Below are positions 1 through 10,100 of a stretch of 34,553 nucleotides of DNA, piece by piece. The position numbers and the translations under genes were made by a program. Under the pieces are notes generated by a model. The model was given only the letters and a program-made list of their open reading frames with translations, was not told the DNA's origin and ran no database searches. The first letter of the stretch is position 1; the number at the start of each line of letters is the position of its first letter. The DNA is from Streptomyces marokkonensis (GTDB lineage: Bacteria; Actinomycetota; Actinomycetes; Streptomycetales; Streptomycetaceae). Location: positions 1-34,553 of the forward strand of contig NZ_VSKS01000035.1 in the NCBI RefSeq assembly GCF_008312835.1, written 5' to 3'.

Positions 1-543
1 GCGATCTCGGGGAACCTGGGCCTGGTGCGGGCGCTGCACTTCCCGCGGGCCTCGCTGCCGATCTCCTTCGCGCTCCAGCAGCTCCAGCAGCTGCTGTTCT
101 CCATGGCCGTGCTCGTCGTCGTGATGCTGGCCTTCGGCAGCCTTCCCGCTCTGTCGTGGCTGCTGGTGGTGCCGGCGCTGGTGCTGCAGTTCGTGTTCAA
201 CACCGGGCTGGCGCTGATCTTCGCGCGGATGGGCAGCAGGACGCCCGACCTGGCGCAGCTGATGCCGTTCGTGCTGCGCACCTGGATGTACGCCTCGGGC
301 GTGATGTTCAGCATCCCGGCGATGCTGCACGACAAGGACGTGCCGGGCTGGCTCGCCGACGTCCTGCAGTGGAACCCGGCCGCCGTCTACATGGACCTGG
401 TCCGCTTCGCGATGATCGACGGCTACGGCTCGTCGTACCTGCCCCCGCACGTGTGGGCGTTCGCGCTGGGCTGGGCGCTGCTGACCGGCGTGGTCGGCTT
501 CGTCTACTTCTGGAAGTCCGAGGAGAGGTACGGCCGTGGCTGA
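1..543 (+). CDS. ABC-2 type exporter permease for wall polymer (5' truncated)
   Basis: The reading frame is already open at base 1, so the N-terminal part lies outside the window; about 180 C-terminal residues remain. They are strongly hydrophobic, with at least four likely membrane spans, including a long Leu/Val-rich pair at about bases 85-230 and a final span ending in WKSEERYGRG. This layout fits the permease of TagG/Wzm-type exporters, which move undecaprenyl-linked teichoic acid-like or O-antigen-like polymers across the membrane. The next gene overlaps it by 8 bp and encodes a matching TagH-like ATPase, which supports the assignment more strongly than the fragment does. Substrate cannot be read from the sequence; the glycopolymer transferases downstream suggest a phosphate-containing wall polymer. 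Confidence 0.8.
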   Translation, partial: AISGNLGLVRALHFPRASLPISFALQQLQQLLFSMAVLVVVMLAFGSLPALSWLLVVPALVLQFVFNTGLALIFARMGSRTPDLAQLMPFVLRTWMYASGVMFSIPAMLHDKDVPGWLADVLQWNPAAVYMDLVRFAMIDGYGSSYLPPHVWAFALGWALLTGVVGFVYFWKSEERYGRG

Positions 544-1411
544 CAGCACCGACCGGAGGGTCCCCACCGTCGTCGCCGACGGCGTCGACATCGTCTACCG
601 GGTCAACGGCACCGGCGGCGGACGCGGCTCCGCCACCGCCGCCCTCAACCGCATCCTGCGCCGCGAGCAGACCGAGAAGGCCTCCGGCGTACGGCGGGTG
701 CACGCCGTACGGAACGTGTCCTTCGTCGCCTACCGGGGTGAGGCCATCGGGCTCATCGGCACCAACGGCTCGGGCAAGTCGACCCTGCTCAAGGCCGTCG
801 CCGGCCTGCTCCCGGTGGAGAACGGCCGCATATACACAGATGGCCAGCCCTCCCTGCTCGGCGTCAACGCGGCGCTGATGAGCGACCTGACCGGCGAGCG
901 CAACGTCCACCTCGGCGGGCTCGCGATGGGCATGTCCCGCGACGAGATCAAGGCCCGCTATCAGGAGATCGTCGACTTCTCGGGCATCAACGAGAAGGGT
1001 GACTTCATCACCCTGCCGATGCGCACCTACTCCTCCGGCATGGCAGCCCGGCTGCGCTTCTCCATCGCCGCCGCCAAGGACCACGACGTGCTCCTCGTCG
1101 ACGAGGCGCTGGCCACCGGCGACCGCTCCTTCCAGAAGCGCTCCGAGGCCCGGATCCGCGAGCTGCGCAAGCACGCCGGCACGGTCTTCCTGGTCAGCCA
1201 CAACAACAAGTCCATCCGGGACACCTGCGACCGCGTGCTGTGGCTGGAACGGGGCGAGCTGCGCATGGACGGGCCGACCGACGAGGTGCTCAAGGAGTAC
1301 GAGGCGTTCACCGGGGACAAGGCCGCCAAGCCGAAACCGAAGCCCCGGGCGGCCGCCGCTCCGAAGCCCGAGCCCAAGCCGGACGGGGCGGGGGTTCCGC
1401 TTCCTTCATGA
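536..1411 (+). CDS. tagH: TagH/Wzt-like ABC exporter ATP-binding subunit
   Basis: This 291-residue ATPase should energise export of the wall polymer through the overlapping upstream permease. Visible motifs are Walker A GTNGSGKST (residues 75-83), signature YSSGM (165-169), Walker B VLLVDE (185-190) and the switch His in LVSHNN (222). The first 60 residues precede the Walker A by more than in a generic importer ATPase, as is usual for TagH/Wzt proteins. The GTG start at 536 has an AGGAGAGG ribosome site (521-528) 7 nt upstream and overlaps the permease stop, indicating translational coupling. The last 30 residues (about 262-291) are a Lys/Pro/Ala/Glu-rich tail containing PKPKP and PKPEPKP, with no recognisable carbohydrate-binding domain of the Wzt type. 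Confidence 0.88.
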   Translation: MADSTDRRVPTVVADGVDIVYRVNGTGGGRGSATAALNRILRREQTEKASGVRRVHAVRNVSFVAYRGEAIGLIGTNGSGKSTLLKAVAGLLPVENGRIYTDGQPSLLGVNAALMSDLTGERNVHLGGLAMGMSRDEIKARYQEIVDFSGINEKGDFITLPMRTYSSGMAARLRFSIAAAKDHDVLLVDEALATGDRSFQKRSEARIRELRKHAGTVFLVSHNNKSIRDTCDRVLWLERGELRMDGPTDEVLKEYEAFTGDKAAKPKPKPRAAAAPKPEPKPDGAGVPLPS

Positions 1412-1427
1412 GGCCCGGGCCCGCGCG

Positions 1428-1463
1428 TTGCTCCGCCCACTTCGTCACATTGATGTCAATATG
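1428..1463 (+). promoter_or_regulatory. Candidate promoter with AT-rich inverted repeat
   Basis: Between tagH and the TagF fusion gene there is a possible sigma-70-like promoter: TTGCTC (1428-1433), 17 nt, TGATGT (1451-1456). An imperfect 18-bp inverted repeat, 1446-1463 (CACATTGA-TG-TCAATATG, 7 of 8 positions pairing), covers the -10 element and is noticeably AT-rich for this genome. If real, it would let the transferases be transcribed separately from the exporter, with a leader of about 48 nt. The hexamers are only partial matches. Confidence 0.3.
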
Positions 1464-1510
1464 ACCGAAGAGGACCGTCCGGAGCGACGAGAAGCCGAAG
1501 GAGCCCCTCG

Positions 1511-3709
1511 ATGGTCGAGCTCAGCGTCATCGTTCACGGGCCGAACACCCAGGACCACCTGACCGGCCTCCTCGACTCGCTCGCCGCCCACCCCCTCCCG
1601 GACGTCGAGGTCGTCGTCGCCGCCGTCGGCGACTGGGCCCGGGAGGCGGCGGAGCGGCACGCCCCCCACGTCCGGGTGCTGCCCCTGCCCGACGGAACGT
1701 CCGACGCGGCGGCCCGGGCGGCGGGGGCCGCGCGGGCCACCGGCCGCTGGCTGCAGTTCGTCCGCGCCAAGGACGGCCTGCCGCCCGGCAGCCCGCGCAC
1801 GGTCGCCGAACGGGCCGCCGAACTCCCCGGCACCGTCGACGTCCTGCTCCTCGACCACCTCCGCAGCACCTGGCGCAGCTCCGGCCTGCCCTCGGCCGAC
1901 GGCCCCCTCCTCACCAGGGCGGGCCGCACCGAACTCGCCCTCGACGACAGCGCCTATCTGCTCCGGCTGACCCCGCTGCTCGGCACCCGCGTCCTGCGCG
2001 CCGGTTTCTGGCGGGCCCACGAGGAGCAGCTCACCACCGACGACGAGCCGGGGGCCGCCCTCGCCGCGCTCCTGCTCGCCGACCGCGTCGCCTGCCTGCC
2101 GCACATCGCGTACGAGGACCGCAGGCTGCGGCCGGCCTGCCTCCCCCCGGTCACCCCCGCGCGGCACTTCGCGATCGTCGACCGCTACGAGGGCCTCCTC
2201 GACCTCGCCCGCGAACGCCCCGCCGTCTACACCGTGCTGTACGAGATCATGGTGCGGGACTGTCTGCGCACCTTCGCCCGCGGCGGCATGCCCGACGACG
2301 TGGCCGAGGAGTTCTTCCACCGGGCCTCGCTCGCCGCCCTGCGCCGCCGCCCCGAGGGCCACCGCCGCCCCGCCGGCCTGGAAGGCATCCGCCGCTCGCT
2401 GCTCGAGGAGGGCGCCTACACCAAGTACCGCGCCTTCCAGACCGCCAACCGCGCCCGCCGCGCCGTGCGCTCCGCGGTGCGCGCCGGACGGCGCGAGGCC
2501 GGCACCCGGGTCCGCGACCTGCAGTACCGCAGGGCCCTGCACCGCCCCGTCGACCCCCGGCTCGCGGTGTTCTCCGCCTACTGGAACCGCGGAGTCGCCT
2601 GCAACCCGGCCGCGATCGCCGCCGAGCTCGCCCGGCTCGCCCCGGACGTCCACGCCGTGTGGGTGGTCACCGAACGCAACGCGGCCCTGCTCCCGCCCGG
2701 CACCGACCACGTGGTCCCCGGCACCCGCCGCTACTGGGATGTGCTCGCCACCGCGAAGTACCTCGTCAACAACGTCAACTTCCCGAACGCGGTCGTCAAA
2801 CGCCCCGACGCCGTCCACGTCCAGACCCACCACGGCACCCCGCTCAAGCGCATGGGCCTGGACCAGATGCCGTTCCCCGCCGCCGCGCAGGGCCTGGACT
2901 TCGACGCGCTGCTCGAGCGCGTCGACAAGTGGGACTACAGCATCTCCGGCAACAGCCACACCACCCGCATGTGGGAGAGGGCGTACCCGGCCCGCTTCGT
3001 CTCGCTGGACCACGGCTATCCGCGCAACGACGTGTTCTACACGGCCGGTGCCGCCGACATCCGCGCGGTCCGCGAACGCCTCGGCATCCCGCCCGGCCGC
3101 CGGGCCGTCCTGTACGCGCCCACGCACCGGGACTACGAGGCCGGCTGGACCCCGCGACTGGACCTCGCCGCGCTCGCCGACCGCCTCGGCGAGGACACCG
3201 TCCTGCTGGTGCGCGGCCACTACTTCTACGACGCCGGCGTGTCCCCGCTGGCCGGCCTGCGCCGCTCCGGCCGCGTCGTGGACGTCTCGTGCTACGACCC
3301 GGTCGAGGAGCTGTGCCTGGCCGCGGACGTCCTCGTCACGGACTACTCGTCGATCATGTTCGACTACGCCAACCTGGACCGCCCGATCGTCATCCACGCC
3401 GACGACTGGGAGACGTACCGCACCACGCGCGGCGTCTACTTCGACCTCATGGCCGAGGCGCCGGGCCCGGTGGCCCGCACCCAGGAGGAGCTGACCGGGA
3501 TCCTCGCCACCGACACCTGGCACGACGAGGGCGCGGCGAAGGCACGGGCCGTGTTCCGGCGCCGGTTCTGCGAATACGACGACGGCCGGGCCGCCGAACG
3601 CGTCGTACGCCGGGTCTTCCTCGGCCAGGACGAGGCGTCGCTGCCCCCGGTCCTCCCGCTCGAGGAACGCACCCCGGCGCCCACCCCCGAGGAGGCGACC
3701 GCGTCATGA
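1511..3709 (+). CDS. GT2-like / CDP-glycerol glycerophosphotransferase (TagF/TagB) fusion
   Basis: A 732-residue protein with two halves. The N-terminal part (about 1-110) has the outline of a GT2 nucleotide-sugar fold beginning ELSVIVHG, but the usual VDDGS and DSDD segments read AAVGDW and RAKDG, so it looks catalytically dead. The C-terminal part (about 350-720) is a Glyphos_transf (PF04464) domain. It shows HHGTPLK (His440/His441), RGH (His570) and TDYSSIMFDY (from Asp611), the motifs that in TagF bind and transfer polyol phosphate from a CDP-polyol. It probably polymerises or primes a poly(polyol-phosphate) wall polymer at the inner membrane face; no clear membrane span is present. GAAGGAG at 1497-1503 sits 7 nt before the ATG. 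The next gene overlaps its stop by 4 bp. The actual polyol or sugar is unknown. Confidence 0.85.
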   Translation: MVELSVIVHGPNTQDHLTGLLDSLAAHPLPDVEVVVAAVGDWAREAAERHAPHVRVLPLPDGTSDAAARAAGAARATGRWLQFVRAKDGLPPGSPRTVAERAAELPGTVDVLLLDHLRSTWRSSGLPSADGPLLTRAGRTELALDDSAYLLRLTPLLGTRVLRAGFWRAHEEQLTTDDEPGAALAALLLADRVACLPHIAYEDRRLRPACLPPVTPARHFAIVDRYEGLLDLARERPAVYTVLYEIMVRDCLRTFARGGMPDDVAEEFFHRASLAALRRRPEGHRRPAGLEGIRRSLLEEGAYTKYRAFQTANRARRAVRSAVRAGRREAGTRVRDLQYRRALHRPVDPRLAVFSAYWNRGVACNPAAIAAELARLAPDVHAVWVVTERNAALLPPGTDHVVPGTRRYWDVLATAKYLVNNVNFPNAVVKRPDAVHVQTHHGTPLKRMGLDQMPFPAAAQGLDFDALLERVDKWDYSISGNSHTTRMWERAYPARFVSLDHGYPRNDVFYTAGAADIRAVRERLGIPPGRRAVLYAPTHRDYEAGWTPRLDLAALADRLGEDTVLLVRGHYFYDAGVSPLAGLRRSGRVVDVSCYDPVEELCLAADVLVTDYSSIMFDYANLDRPIVIHADDWETYRTTRGVYFDLMAEAPGPVARTQEELTGILATDTWHDEGAAKARAVFRRRFCEYDDGRAAERVVRRVFLGQDEASLPPVLPLEERTPAPTPEEATAS

Positions 3710-5379
3710 GCACCCCTCAGATCCCCGACGTCACCGTCACGGTGATCGTGCACAACGACGCCGAACGGCTCCCCCGCGCCGTGGAGTCCGTGCGCCGCCA
3801 GACCCACCGGAACCTCGAGATCGTCATCAGCGACGACCACTCGACGGACGACACCCCCCGGGTGGCGGGCGAGCTGGCGGCCGCCGACCCGCGCGTCCGG
3901 TGCCTGCGGCTGCCGGAGAACAGCGGCGGCTGCAGCGCGCCGCGCAACCGTGCCCTGGAGATCGCGCGGGCGCCGTACCTGATGTTCCTGGACAGCGACG
4001 ACGAACTCCCGCCGGGGGCGGTCGCCTCACTCCTCGCCGCGCACCGCGAACGCGACATCGACTTCGCGATGGGCGCGGTACGGCGGATCCGGGTGGACAC
4101 CGGCCGCCGCTCCACCTGGATGCCGCACCTCGTGGGCGAGCGCCGCACCCTGGACGGCATCGAGGACGACCCGCGCCTGTTCTTCGAGCACCTGTCGACC
4201 AGCAAGATGTACGCCCGCGCCTTCCTCGACCGGTACGACCTGCGCTTCCCCGAGGGCATCCACTACGAGGACCAGCTGTTCTCGGCGCAGGCGTACTGCC
4301 TGGCCAAGCGGTTCACGATCATCCCCGACCCGGTGTACCACTGGTACGTCGCCCCGTACGCGGGCTCCGACGCGGCGTCCATCTCCAACCAGCGGCATCT
4401 GCTCAGCAACGTCCGCGACCGGGTTCACGTGCAGCGGCTGATCGACGCGTTCCTGGTGGAGAGCGGGCACGGGGCGCTGCGCGAGGACAAGGACCACAAG
4501 TTCCTGAAGCACGACTTCCGGATGTACGCGGGCGACCTGCCCCACCGGGACGAGGAGTGGCTCGCGGGCTTCGCGGACCTGGTCAACCCGTATCTGGAGA
4601 CGCTGGCCCCCGGCGCCTACGCCCGCCTCCCCCGCTCCGAGCGGGTGGTGCTCCGGCTGATCCGCGACCGCCGTCTGTCCGACGCCCGGCTCGCCGCCCG
4701 GGGCCTCGGCCACTCCGTCGCCCCGAGGACGCTGACGACGGACGCGGACGGCCGCACCTACTGGGGCGACCGCGTCCCCGGGTCCGCCGAGGCCCGCCGC
4801 GAACTGGACCTCACCGACCTGGAGCTGGACACCCGCCCGTTCTTCGGCGCCCAGTTCCGCCACGAGATCACGGAGATCACCCGCGGCGCCGGTGCCCGTC
4901 TCGACCTGACCGTGCGGACCTACGACCCCGCCCGGCGTCTCCCGGTCGGCCCCCAGCGCGCGAGCCTGCTGCTCTCACCCGGCCGGCGCCGCCTCACCGT
5001 CCCCTTCCGTCTCCTGCCGGTCCGGCCCGGCGTCTTCGAGGGCCGTGTCCGTCTCGACCCGGCGGCCGCGCGCCTCCCCCTGAGCGGCTTCGCCGGGGTG
5101 CGCCACCCGCTGGTCCGCCTCAGCTGCGCGGGCCAGGGCAACAGCGGCCTGCTGCTGGCCCCGCTCGCCTTCCCGCCCGTGACCGCCCGCGTCCCCTACC
5201 GCTCCGGCGCGGCCCCGCACCGGATCACGATCGAGCCCGAGGGCCACGGCCCGGGCCGGCTCCAGATCCGCTGGGAGCCGGTCGGCGTCACGGCGAACGT
5301 CCTGCGCCCCCTGGCCCTCCACCTGGCCCGCCCCCGCGTACGCAGAGCGGCCCGCCTGGTGGCGAGCGCCCTGCGCTGA
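3706..5379 (+). CDS. GT2 family glycosyltransferase with C-terminal extension
   Basis: A 557-residue protein starting at the ATG of an ATGA overlap with the preceding gene. The frame stays open further upstream, but only as an artefact inside the TagF gene. The GT-A fold is intact: VTVIVHN (11-17), ISDDHSTDD (41-49), ENSGGCSAPRN (71-81) and the metal-binding DSDDE (96-100). Residues from about 330 onward form a second region of unknown function, beta-rich in appearance, containing several LSP..RRLTVPFR-like strands. The protein likely adds sugar to the wall polymer made by the preceding gene product, since the two are translationally coupled. Donor and acceptor cannot be inferred. Confidence 0.85.
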   Translation: MSTPQIPDVTVTVIVHNDAERLPRAVESVRRQTHRNLEIVISDDHSTDDTPRVAGELAAADPRVRCLRLPENSGGCSAPRNRALEIARAPYLMFLDSDDELPPGAVASLLAAHRERDIDFAMGAVRRIRVDTGRRSTWMPHLVGERRTLDGIEDDPRLFFEHLSTSKMYARAFLDRYDLRFPEGIHYEDQLFSAQAYCLAKRFTIIPDPVYHWYVAPYAGSDAASISNQRHLLSNVRDRVHVQRLIDAFLVESGHGALREDKDHKFLKHDFRMYAGDLPHRDEEWLAGFADLVNPYLETLAPGAYARLPRSERVVLRLIRDRRLSDARLAARGLGHSVAPRTLTTDADGRTYWGDRVPGSAEARRELDLTDLELDTRPFFGAQFRHEITEITRGAGARLDLTVRTYDPARRLPVGPQRASLLLSPGRRRLTVPFRLLPVRPGVFEGRVRLDPAAARLPLSGFAGVRHPLVRLSCAGQGNSGLLLAPLAFPPVTARVPYRSGAAPHRITIEPEGHGPGRLQIRWEPVGVTANVLRPLALHLARPRVRRAARLVASALR

Positions 5380-5386
5380 GCTGAGC

Positions 5387-5410
5387 TTCTCCCAGCCCCT
5401 TCTGGGGGAG
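5387..5410. terminator. Weak hairpin between convergent genes
   Basis: A 9-bp stem with two wobble pairs (5387-5395 with 5402-5410, 6-nt loop) lies in the 77-bp gap between the glycosyltransferase stop at 5379 and the stop of the convergent membrane-protein gene at 5457. The location is right for a bidirectional terminator, but the stem is not perfect and there is no T-run. Confidence 0.4.
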
Positions 5411-5456
5411 TTCGAGGACGCCCACCCCACCCGCACCACCCCCACCGCCGCCCCCC

Positions 5457-6977
5457 TCACGGCACCGCATACAGCACCGCCCCCTCCGGCCCCCGCGCCA
5501 CCGCCCGCAACGCCGTCCCCGCCAGAACCCCGGACCGGTCCACCACCCACCGCACCCCGTACTCCCGCTCCACCCCCCGCCGCACGGCCTCGGACGTCCC
5601 CTCCGCGAAGTACGCCCGCGTGGCCGCCACCCGCCGCCCCTCGTCCGGCAGGAAGAAGTCGGGATAACCGGGGGCGACCGTATAGCCCCCGTACGCCGGA
5701 ACCTGCCGCGCCGCCCGCCCCTCGGCCATGACCACGTCGCCGTAGCGCACCCACGGAGTGATCCAGTGGTACCCCGTCCACGGCGACCGGTACCGGTCCG
5801 CCACCACCTCCGGCAGGGCACCGCGCGGCACCACGTACCCGAGCGTCCCCGCCTGGGCCCACCCCCCGAGCACGAGCGCCCCGGTGAACAGCACCGCCCA
5901 GCCGGCGCGCACCCACCGGCGCCCCGCCCGGCCGGCCGCCAGCGCCGCCGCGAGCTGCGCGGGAACGAGCGCGGCCGGCAGGGCACGCCCCCACGAGTAG
6001 TGGCCGGTCAGCCACCCCGCCGAGACGATCAGCGTCCCCAGCACGAAGAACACCACCAGCGGATCCCTGCGGTCGCGCAGCCACCGCGGCACCAGCGCGG
6101 CGACCCCGAGCAGCACCAGCCCGTACCGCGCGACGGGACGCGCGTACAGCACCCGGTGCACCGGCTCCAGCCCCTCCCCCGCGCCGAACAGCGCGAAGAA
6201 GTCGTAGTACGGCCACACCCACAGCACCACCGCCCCGGCCGACAGGGCGACGGCCGGCCCCGGCCACATCGCCCGCCCGGGCCGCGCCGCGACCACCGTG
6301 GCGACCGCACCGGCCGAGGCCACGACGCCCGAGAACTGGTGGCAGAGCAGGATCACCGCCCACAGCACCCCCAGACCGAGCCACGTCCCCCACCCGGCCG
6401 CCCCGCGCGACGCCGCCGTCAGCCACGCCCAGAAGTGGAAGGCGAGCCCGAGGGTGAACGTGCTCGGATACGCCACCGTCAGCGCGAGCGAGTTGAGCCC
6501 GGGGAAGCCGCTCCACAGGAACGGAGTCGTGCCCCACAGGAGCAGCAGGCTCAGCAGGGCGAGCGCGGGAGCGGCCCGCTGCGCGCTCAGCGTCCGTACG
6601 TACCGCCACACGCCCGTCACCAGCAGCGCCAGCCCGGCCGCGGCGGCCAGGCGCAGCACCACGAACACCCCCAGCCCCGTCACCCGGGCGACACCGCCGA
6701 GCAGCAGCATCCACGGCGAGTAGTACGGGCTCGGCGTGTCCGCGTCCACCAGCGGGTTGCCCGGGTCGAGCGGGCTGTGCCGCAGCCGCTGCACGGTCGC
6801 CGCGTGTATGCCCAGGTCACCGACCCACGGGAGCCGCACGACCACCAGGACCAGCAGGACGAGGACGAGTCCGGCCACGACCCGGGCTATGGTCCGGCCG
6901 ACGGCCGCCGGATGGACCGCGGCGCGGCGCGCCCCGGTCCTCCCGGACACCACGGACGACGAGAATCGGACAGTCAC
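5457..6977 (-). CDS. Polytopic membrane protein, GT-C glycosyltransferase-like
   Basis: A 506-residue integral membrane protein with roughly ten or more hydrophobic spans separated by short Arg-rich loops, and a soluble C-terminal domain from about residue 390. After the first span comes an acidic extracytoplasmic loop, WVGDLGIHAATVQRL, then NPLVDADTPSPYYSPW. This is the pattern of GT-C transferases that use a polyprenyl-phosphate sugar, where an Asp in the first loop is catalytic. The C-terminal part contains YPDFFLPDEGRR and GVRWVVDRSG, as in uncharacterised actinobacterial homologues. Function as a wall or lipid glycosyltransferase is an inference from topology and the neighbouring glycopolymer genes. 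The GTG start at 6977 has only a weak AAGG upstream, so the start is uncertain. Confidence 0.65.
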   Translation of the reverse strand: MTVRFSSSVVSGRTGARRAAVHPAAVGRTIARVVAGLVLVLLVLVVVRLPWVGDLGIHAATVQRLRHSPLDPGNPLVDADTPSPYYSPWMLLLGGVARVTGLGVFVVLRLAAAAGLALLVTGVWRYVRTLSAQRAAPALALLSLLLLWGTTPFLWSGFPGLNSLALTVAYPSTFTLGLAFHFWAWLTAASRGAAGWGTWLGLGVLWAVILLCHQFSGVVASAGAVATVVAARPGRAMWPGPAVALSAGAVVLWVWPYYDFFALFGAGEGLEPVHRVLYARPVARYGLVLLGVAALVPRWLRDRRDPLVVFFVLGTLIVSAGWLTGHYSWGRALPAALVPAQLAAALAAGRAGRRWVRAGWAVLFTGALVLGGWAQAGTLGYVVPRGALPEVVADRYRSPWTGYHWITPWVRYGDVVMAEGRAARQVPAYGGYTVAPGYPDFFLPDEGRRVAATRAYFAEGTSEAVRRGVEREYGVRWVVDRSGVLAGTALRAVARGPEGAVLYAVP

Positions 6978-7052
6978 ACAGGAGCCTTAGCCCGCGACGG
7001 CTCATCCCCACCGGTTCGCCGCCGATCCCCACCTAAGGCACCAAGCACGGCA

Positions 7053-7097
7053 CGAGGGGCGCCCCCGGACCCGACCAGGGTCCGGGGGCGCCCCTCG
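7053..7097 (-). terminator. Perfect 20-bp hairpin terminator of the glutamate dehydrogenase gene
   Basis: Arms 7053-7072 and 7078-7097 are exact reverse complements (20 bp, nearly all G/C) around a 5-nt loop GACCA. The hairpin begins 40 nt downstream of the glutamate dehydrogenase stop and is followed by no T-tract, as is common in Streptomyces. Being symmetrical, it also insulates the downstream membrane-protein gene. Confidence 0.85.
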
Positions 7098-7137
7098 ACT
7101 GCTCGCTACGAGGACTTACGAGGACTGCTCGCCGACG

Positions 7138-10100
7138 CTACGAGTGCGACCGCAGCAGCGTCCGCATCGTCCGCATCGCCACCGACAGATTGGCGAGGTC
7201 GAACGCGTCGGAGCCGTGGATCTCCTCCAGGGTGGTGCGGGCCCGGCCCAGCAGCGCCGCGTTCTTCTGCTCCCACACCTGGAAGCGCTGCTGCGGCGTC
7301 GAGGAGCCGTTGCCCACCGCCAGCACGTCCGCGGTGACCGCCGCGTGCGCCGCGTACAGGTCCTCGCGGATCGCCGCGCGGGCCATGGACTGCCAGCGGT
7401 CGGCGCGCGGCAGCTCGATGATGCGGTCCATCAGCTGGGTGATGCGCAGCCGGTCACCGAGGTCGTAGTACACCTCGGCGACGTCCAGCGGCTCCTTGCC
7501 CATCCGGTCGGCCACCGACACGATGTCGAGCGTCGGGAAGGCGGAGGAGAACCCGGCGACCCGGGTGGCGAGCTCGTCGGGCACGCCGGCGCCGCTCAGC
7601 TCGTCGTAGATCTTCTGGTACCAGTCCAGGTCCGCGCCGCGCAGCAGCTTCGGCAGCTGCCCCCAGACCTGCTCGACGCGCTCGGCGAAGAACTCCACCG
7701 TCTCCGCCAGCTCCAGCGGCTGCTGCCGGTTGTTCAGCAGCCAGCGCGTACCGCGCTCCACCAGCCGGCGCGAGTGCAGCCGGATCCGGGTCTGCACCTC
7801 CGCGTCGACCTTGTTGTCGAGCGCCTCGACGCCGTCCCACACCACGGAGGAGCGGAAGATCGCGCGGGCCACGGTCTGCGCCCGGACGATCTCCTCAAGC
7901 GACGCGCCGGTCTCCTCGCGCATCCGGTGCAGATACGTCGTACCACCCGTGTTGACCGTGTCGTTGACCAGCACCGTCGTGGTGATCTCGCGGCGCAGCG
8001 GGTGGCCGTCGAGACGGTCGAGGAACTGCTCGCGCAGCGCCGTCGGGAAGTAGGCGTGCAGCAGCACCGTCAGGTACGGGTCGTCCGGCAGCGAGGTGTC
8101 CAGCAGCTCGTCGGCCACCGTGATCTTCGTGTACGCGAGCAGGACGGCCGTCTCCGGTCCGGTCAGGCCCTGCCCGGTGGCGAGCCGTTCGCGGATCTGA
8201 CGGTCGGTGGGCAGGAACTCCAGGGCCCGGTCGAGGTGGCCCTCGCGCACCAGGTGCTTCAGGAAGCGCTGCTGCGCGTGCATCATGTCCTTGGACTGGG
8301 CCAGCGCGTTGGCGATGGCCGTGTTCTGCGCGTAGTTGCTGCGCAGCACCATCTCGCCGACCTCGTCGGTCATCTCCGCGAGCAGCTTGTTGCGCTGCTT
8401 GACGGTCATGTCGCCGTCCTTGACGAGACCGTTCAGCAGGATCTTGATGTTCACCTCGTGGTCGGAGGTGTCCACGCCCGCGCTGTTGTCGATGGCGTCG
8501 GTGTTGATCCGGCCGCCGTGCAGCGCGAACTCGATCCGGCCGAGCTGGGTGAAGCCCAGGTTGCCGCCCTCGCCGACGACCTCGACGCGCAGGTCCTTGC
8601 CGTCGACGCGGATGGCGTCGTTGCCCTTGTCGCCGACGTCGGCGTTGGACTCCGTGGACGCCTTGACGTACGTGCCGATGCCGCCGTTCCACAGCAGGTC
8701 CACCGGCGACGTGAGGATCGCCTTCATCAGGTCGGCCGGGGTCATCTTGGTGACGCCCGGCTCGATGCCGAGGGCCTCGCGGATGTGGGAGTTGAGCGGG
8801 ATGGACTTGGCGCTGCGCGGGAAGATCCCGCCGCCGGCCGAGAGCAGCTCGGTGTTGTAGTCGGCCCAGGAACTGCGCGGCAGTTCGAACAGGCGGCGGC
8901 GCTCGGCGTAGGAGAGGGCCGCGTCGGGGCTCGGGTCGATGAAGATGTGCCGGTGGTCGAAGGCCGCGACCAGCCGGATGTGCTCACTGAGCAGCATGCC
9001 GTTGCCGAACACGTCACCGGACATGTCGCCGATGCCGACGACCGTGAACTCCTGGCTCTGGGTGTCCACGCCCAGCTCCCGGAAGTGCCGCTTGACGGAC
9101 TCCCAGGCACCGCGGGCGGTGATGCCCATGCCCTTGTGGTCGTAGCCCGCGCTGCCGCCGGAGGCGAAGGCGTCACCGAGCCAGAAGTTGTACGACTCGG
9201 CGACCTCGTTGGCGATGTCCGAGAACTTGGCGGTGCCCTTGTCCGCGGCGACGACGAGATAGGTGTCGTCCTCGTCGTGCCGGACGACGTCCGCCGGGGG
9301 CACGACCTCGCCCGCCACCATGTTGTCGGTGATGTCGAGCAGCGCCGAGATGAACGTCCGGTAGCTGGCGATGCCCTCCGCCATCCAGGCGTCGCGGTCG
9401 ATGTTCGGGTCGGGCAGCTGCTTGGCGACGAAGCCGCCCTTGGCGCCGACCGGCACGATGACGGTGTTCTTCACCATCTGCGCCTTGACCAGGCCGAGGA
9501 TCTCCGTACGGAAGTCCTCACGGCGGTCCGACCAGCGCAGGCCACCGCGCGCGACCTTGCCGAAGCGCAGGTGCACGCCCTCGACCCGCGGCGAGTACAC
9601 CCAGATCTCGAACGCCGGGCGCGGCGCGGGGAGGTCCGGGATGGCCTGCGGGTCGAACTTCATGGAGACGTAGTCGTGCGGCACGCCGCCGCTCGCCTCC
9701 TGGAAGAAGTTGGTGCGCAGTGTCGCCTTGATGACGGTGAGGAAGGAGCGCAGGATGCGGTCCTCGTCCAGCGAGGCCACCTGGTCGAGGGCGGCGTCGA
9801 CCTCCTCCAGCAGGGCGTCCACCAGTTCGTACCCGGCGCGCTGCCGGTCCGGCGACATCCGCGCCTCGAAGAGGGAGACGAGCAGCCGCGTGGTGTGGAC
9901 GTTGTGGCGGAGGGTGTCCTCCATGTAGTCCTGGCTGAAGGTGGAGCCCGCCTGGCGCAGGTACTTCGCGTACGCCCGCAGCACCATGGCCTGCCGCCAG
10001 GTCAGCCCGGCGCTCAGCACGAGGGCGTTGAAGCCGTCGTTCTCCGCCTGGCCGGTCCAGGTCGCCGCGAAGGCGTCCTGGAAGCGCTCGCGGGCGTCGT

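Noticed and set aside
1461-1562. Small frame MTEEDRPERREAEGAPRW ahead of the TagF fusion gene
   Set aside because: It runs into the TagF coding region in another frame, with no codon bias of its own and the real ribosome site inside it.
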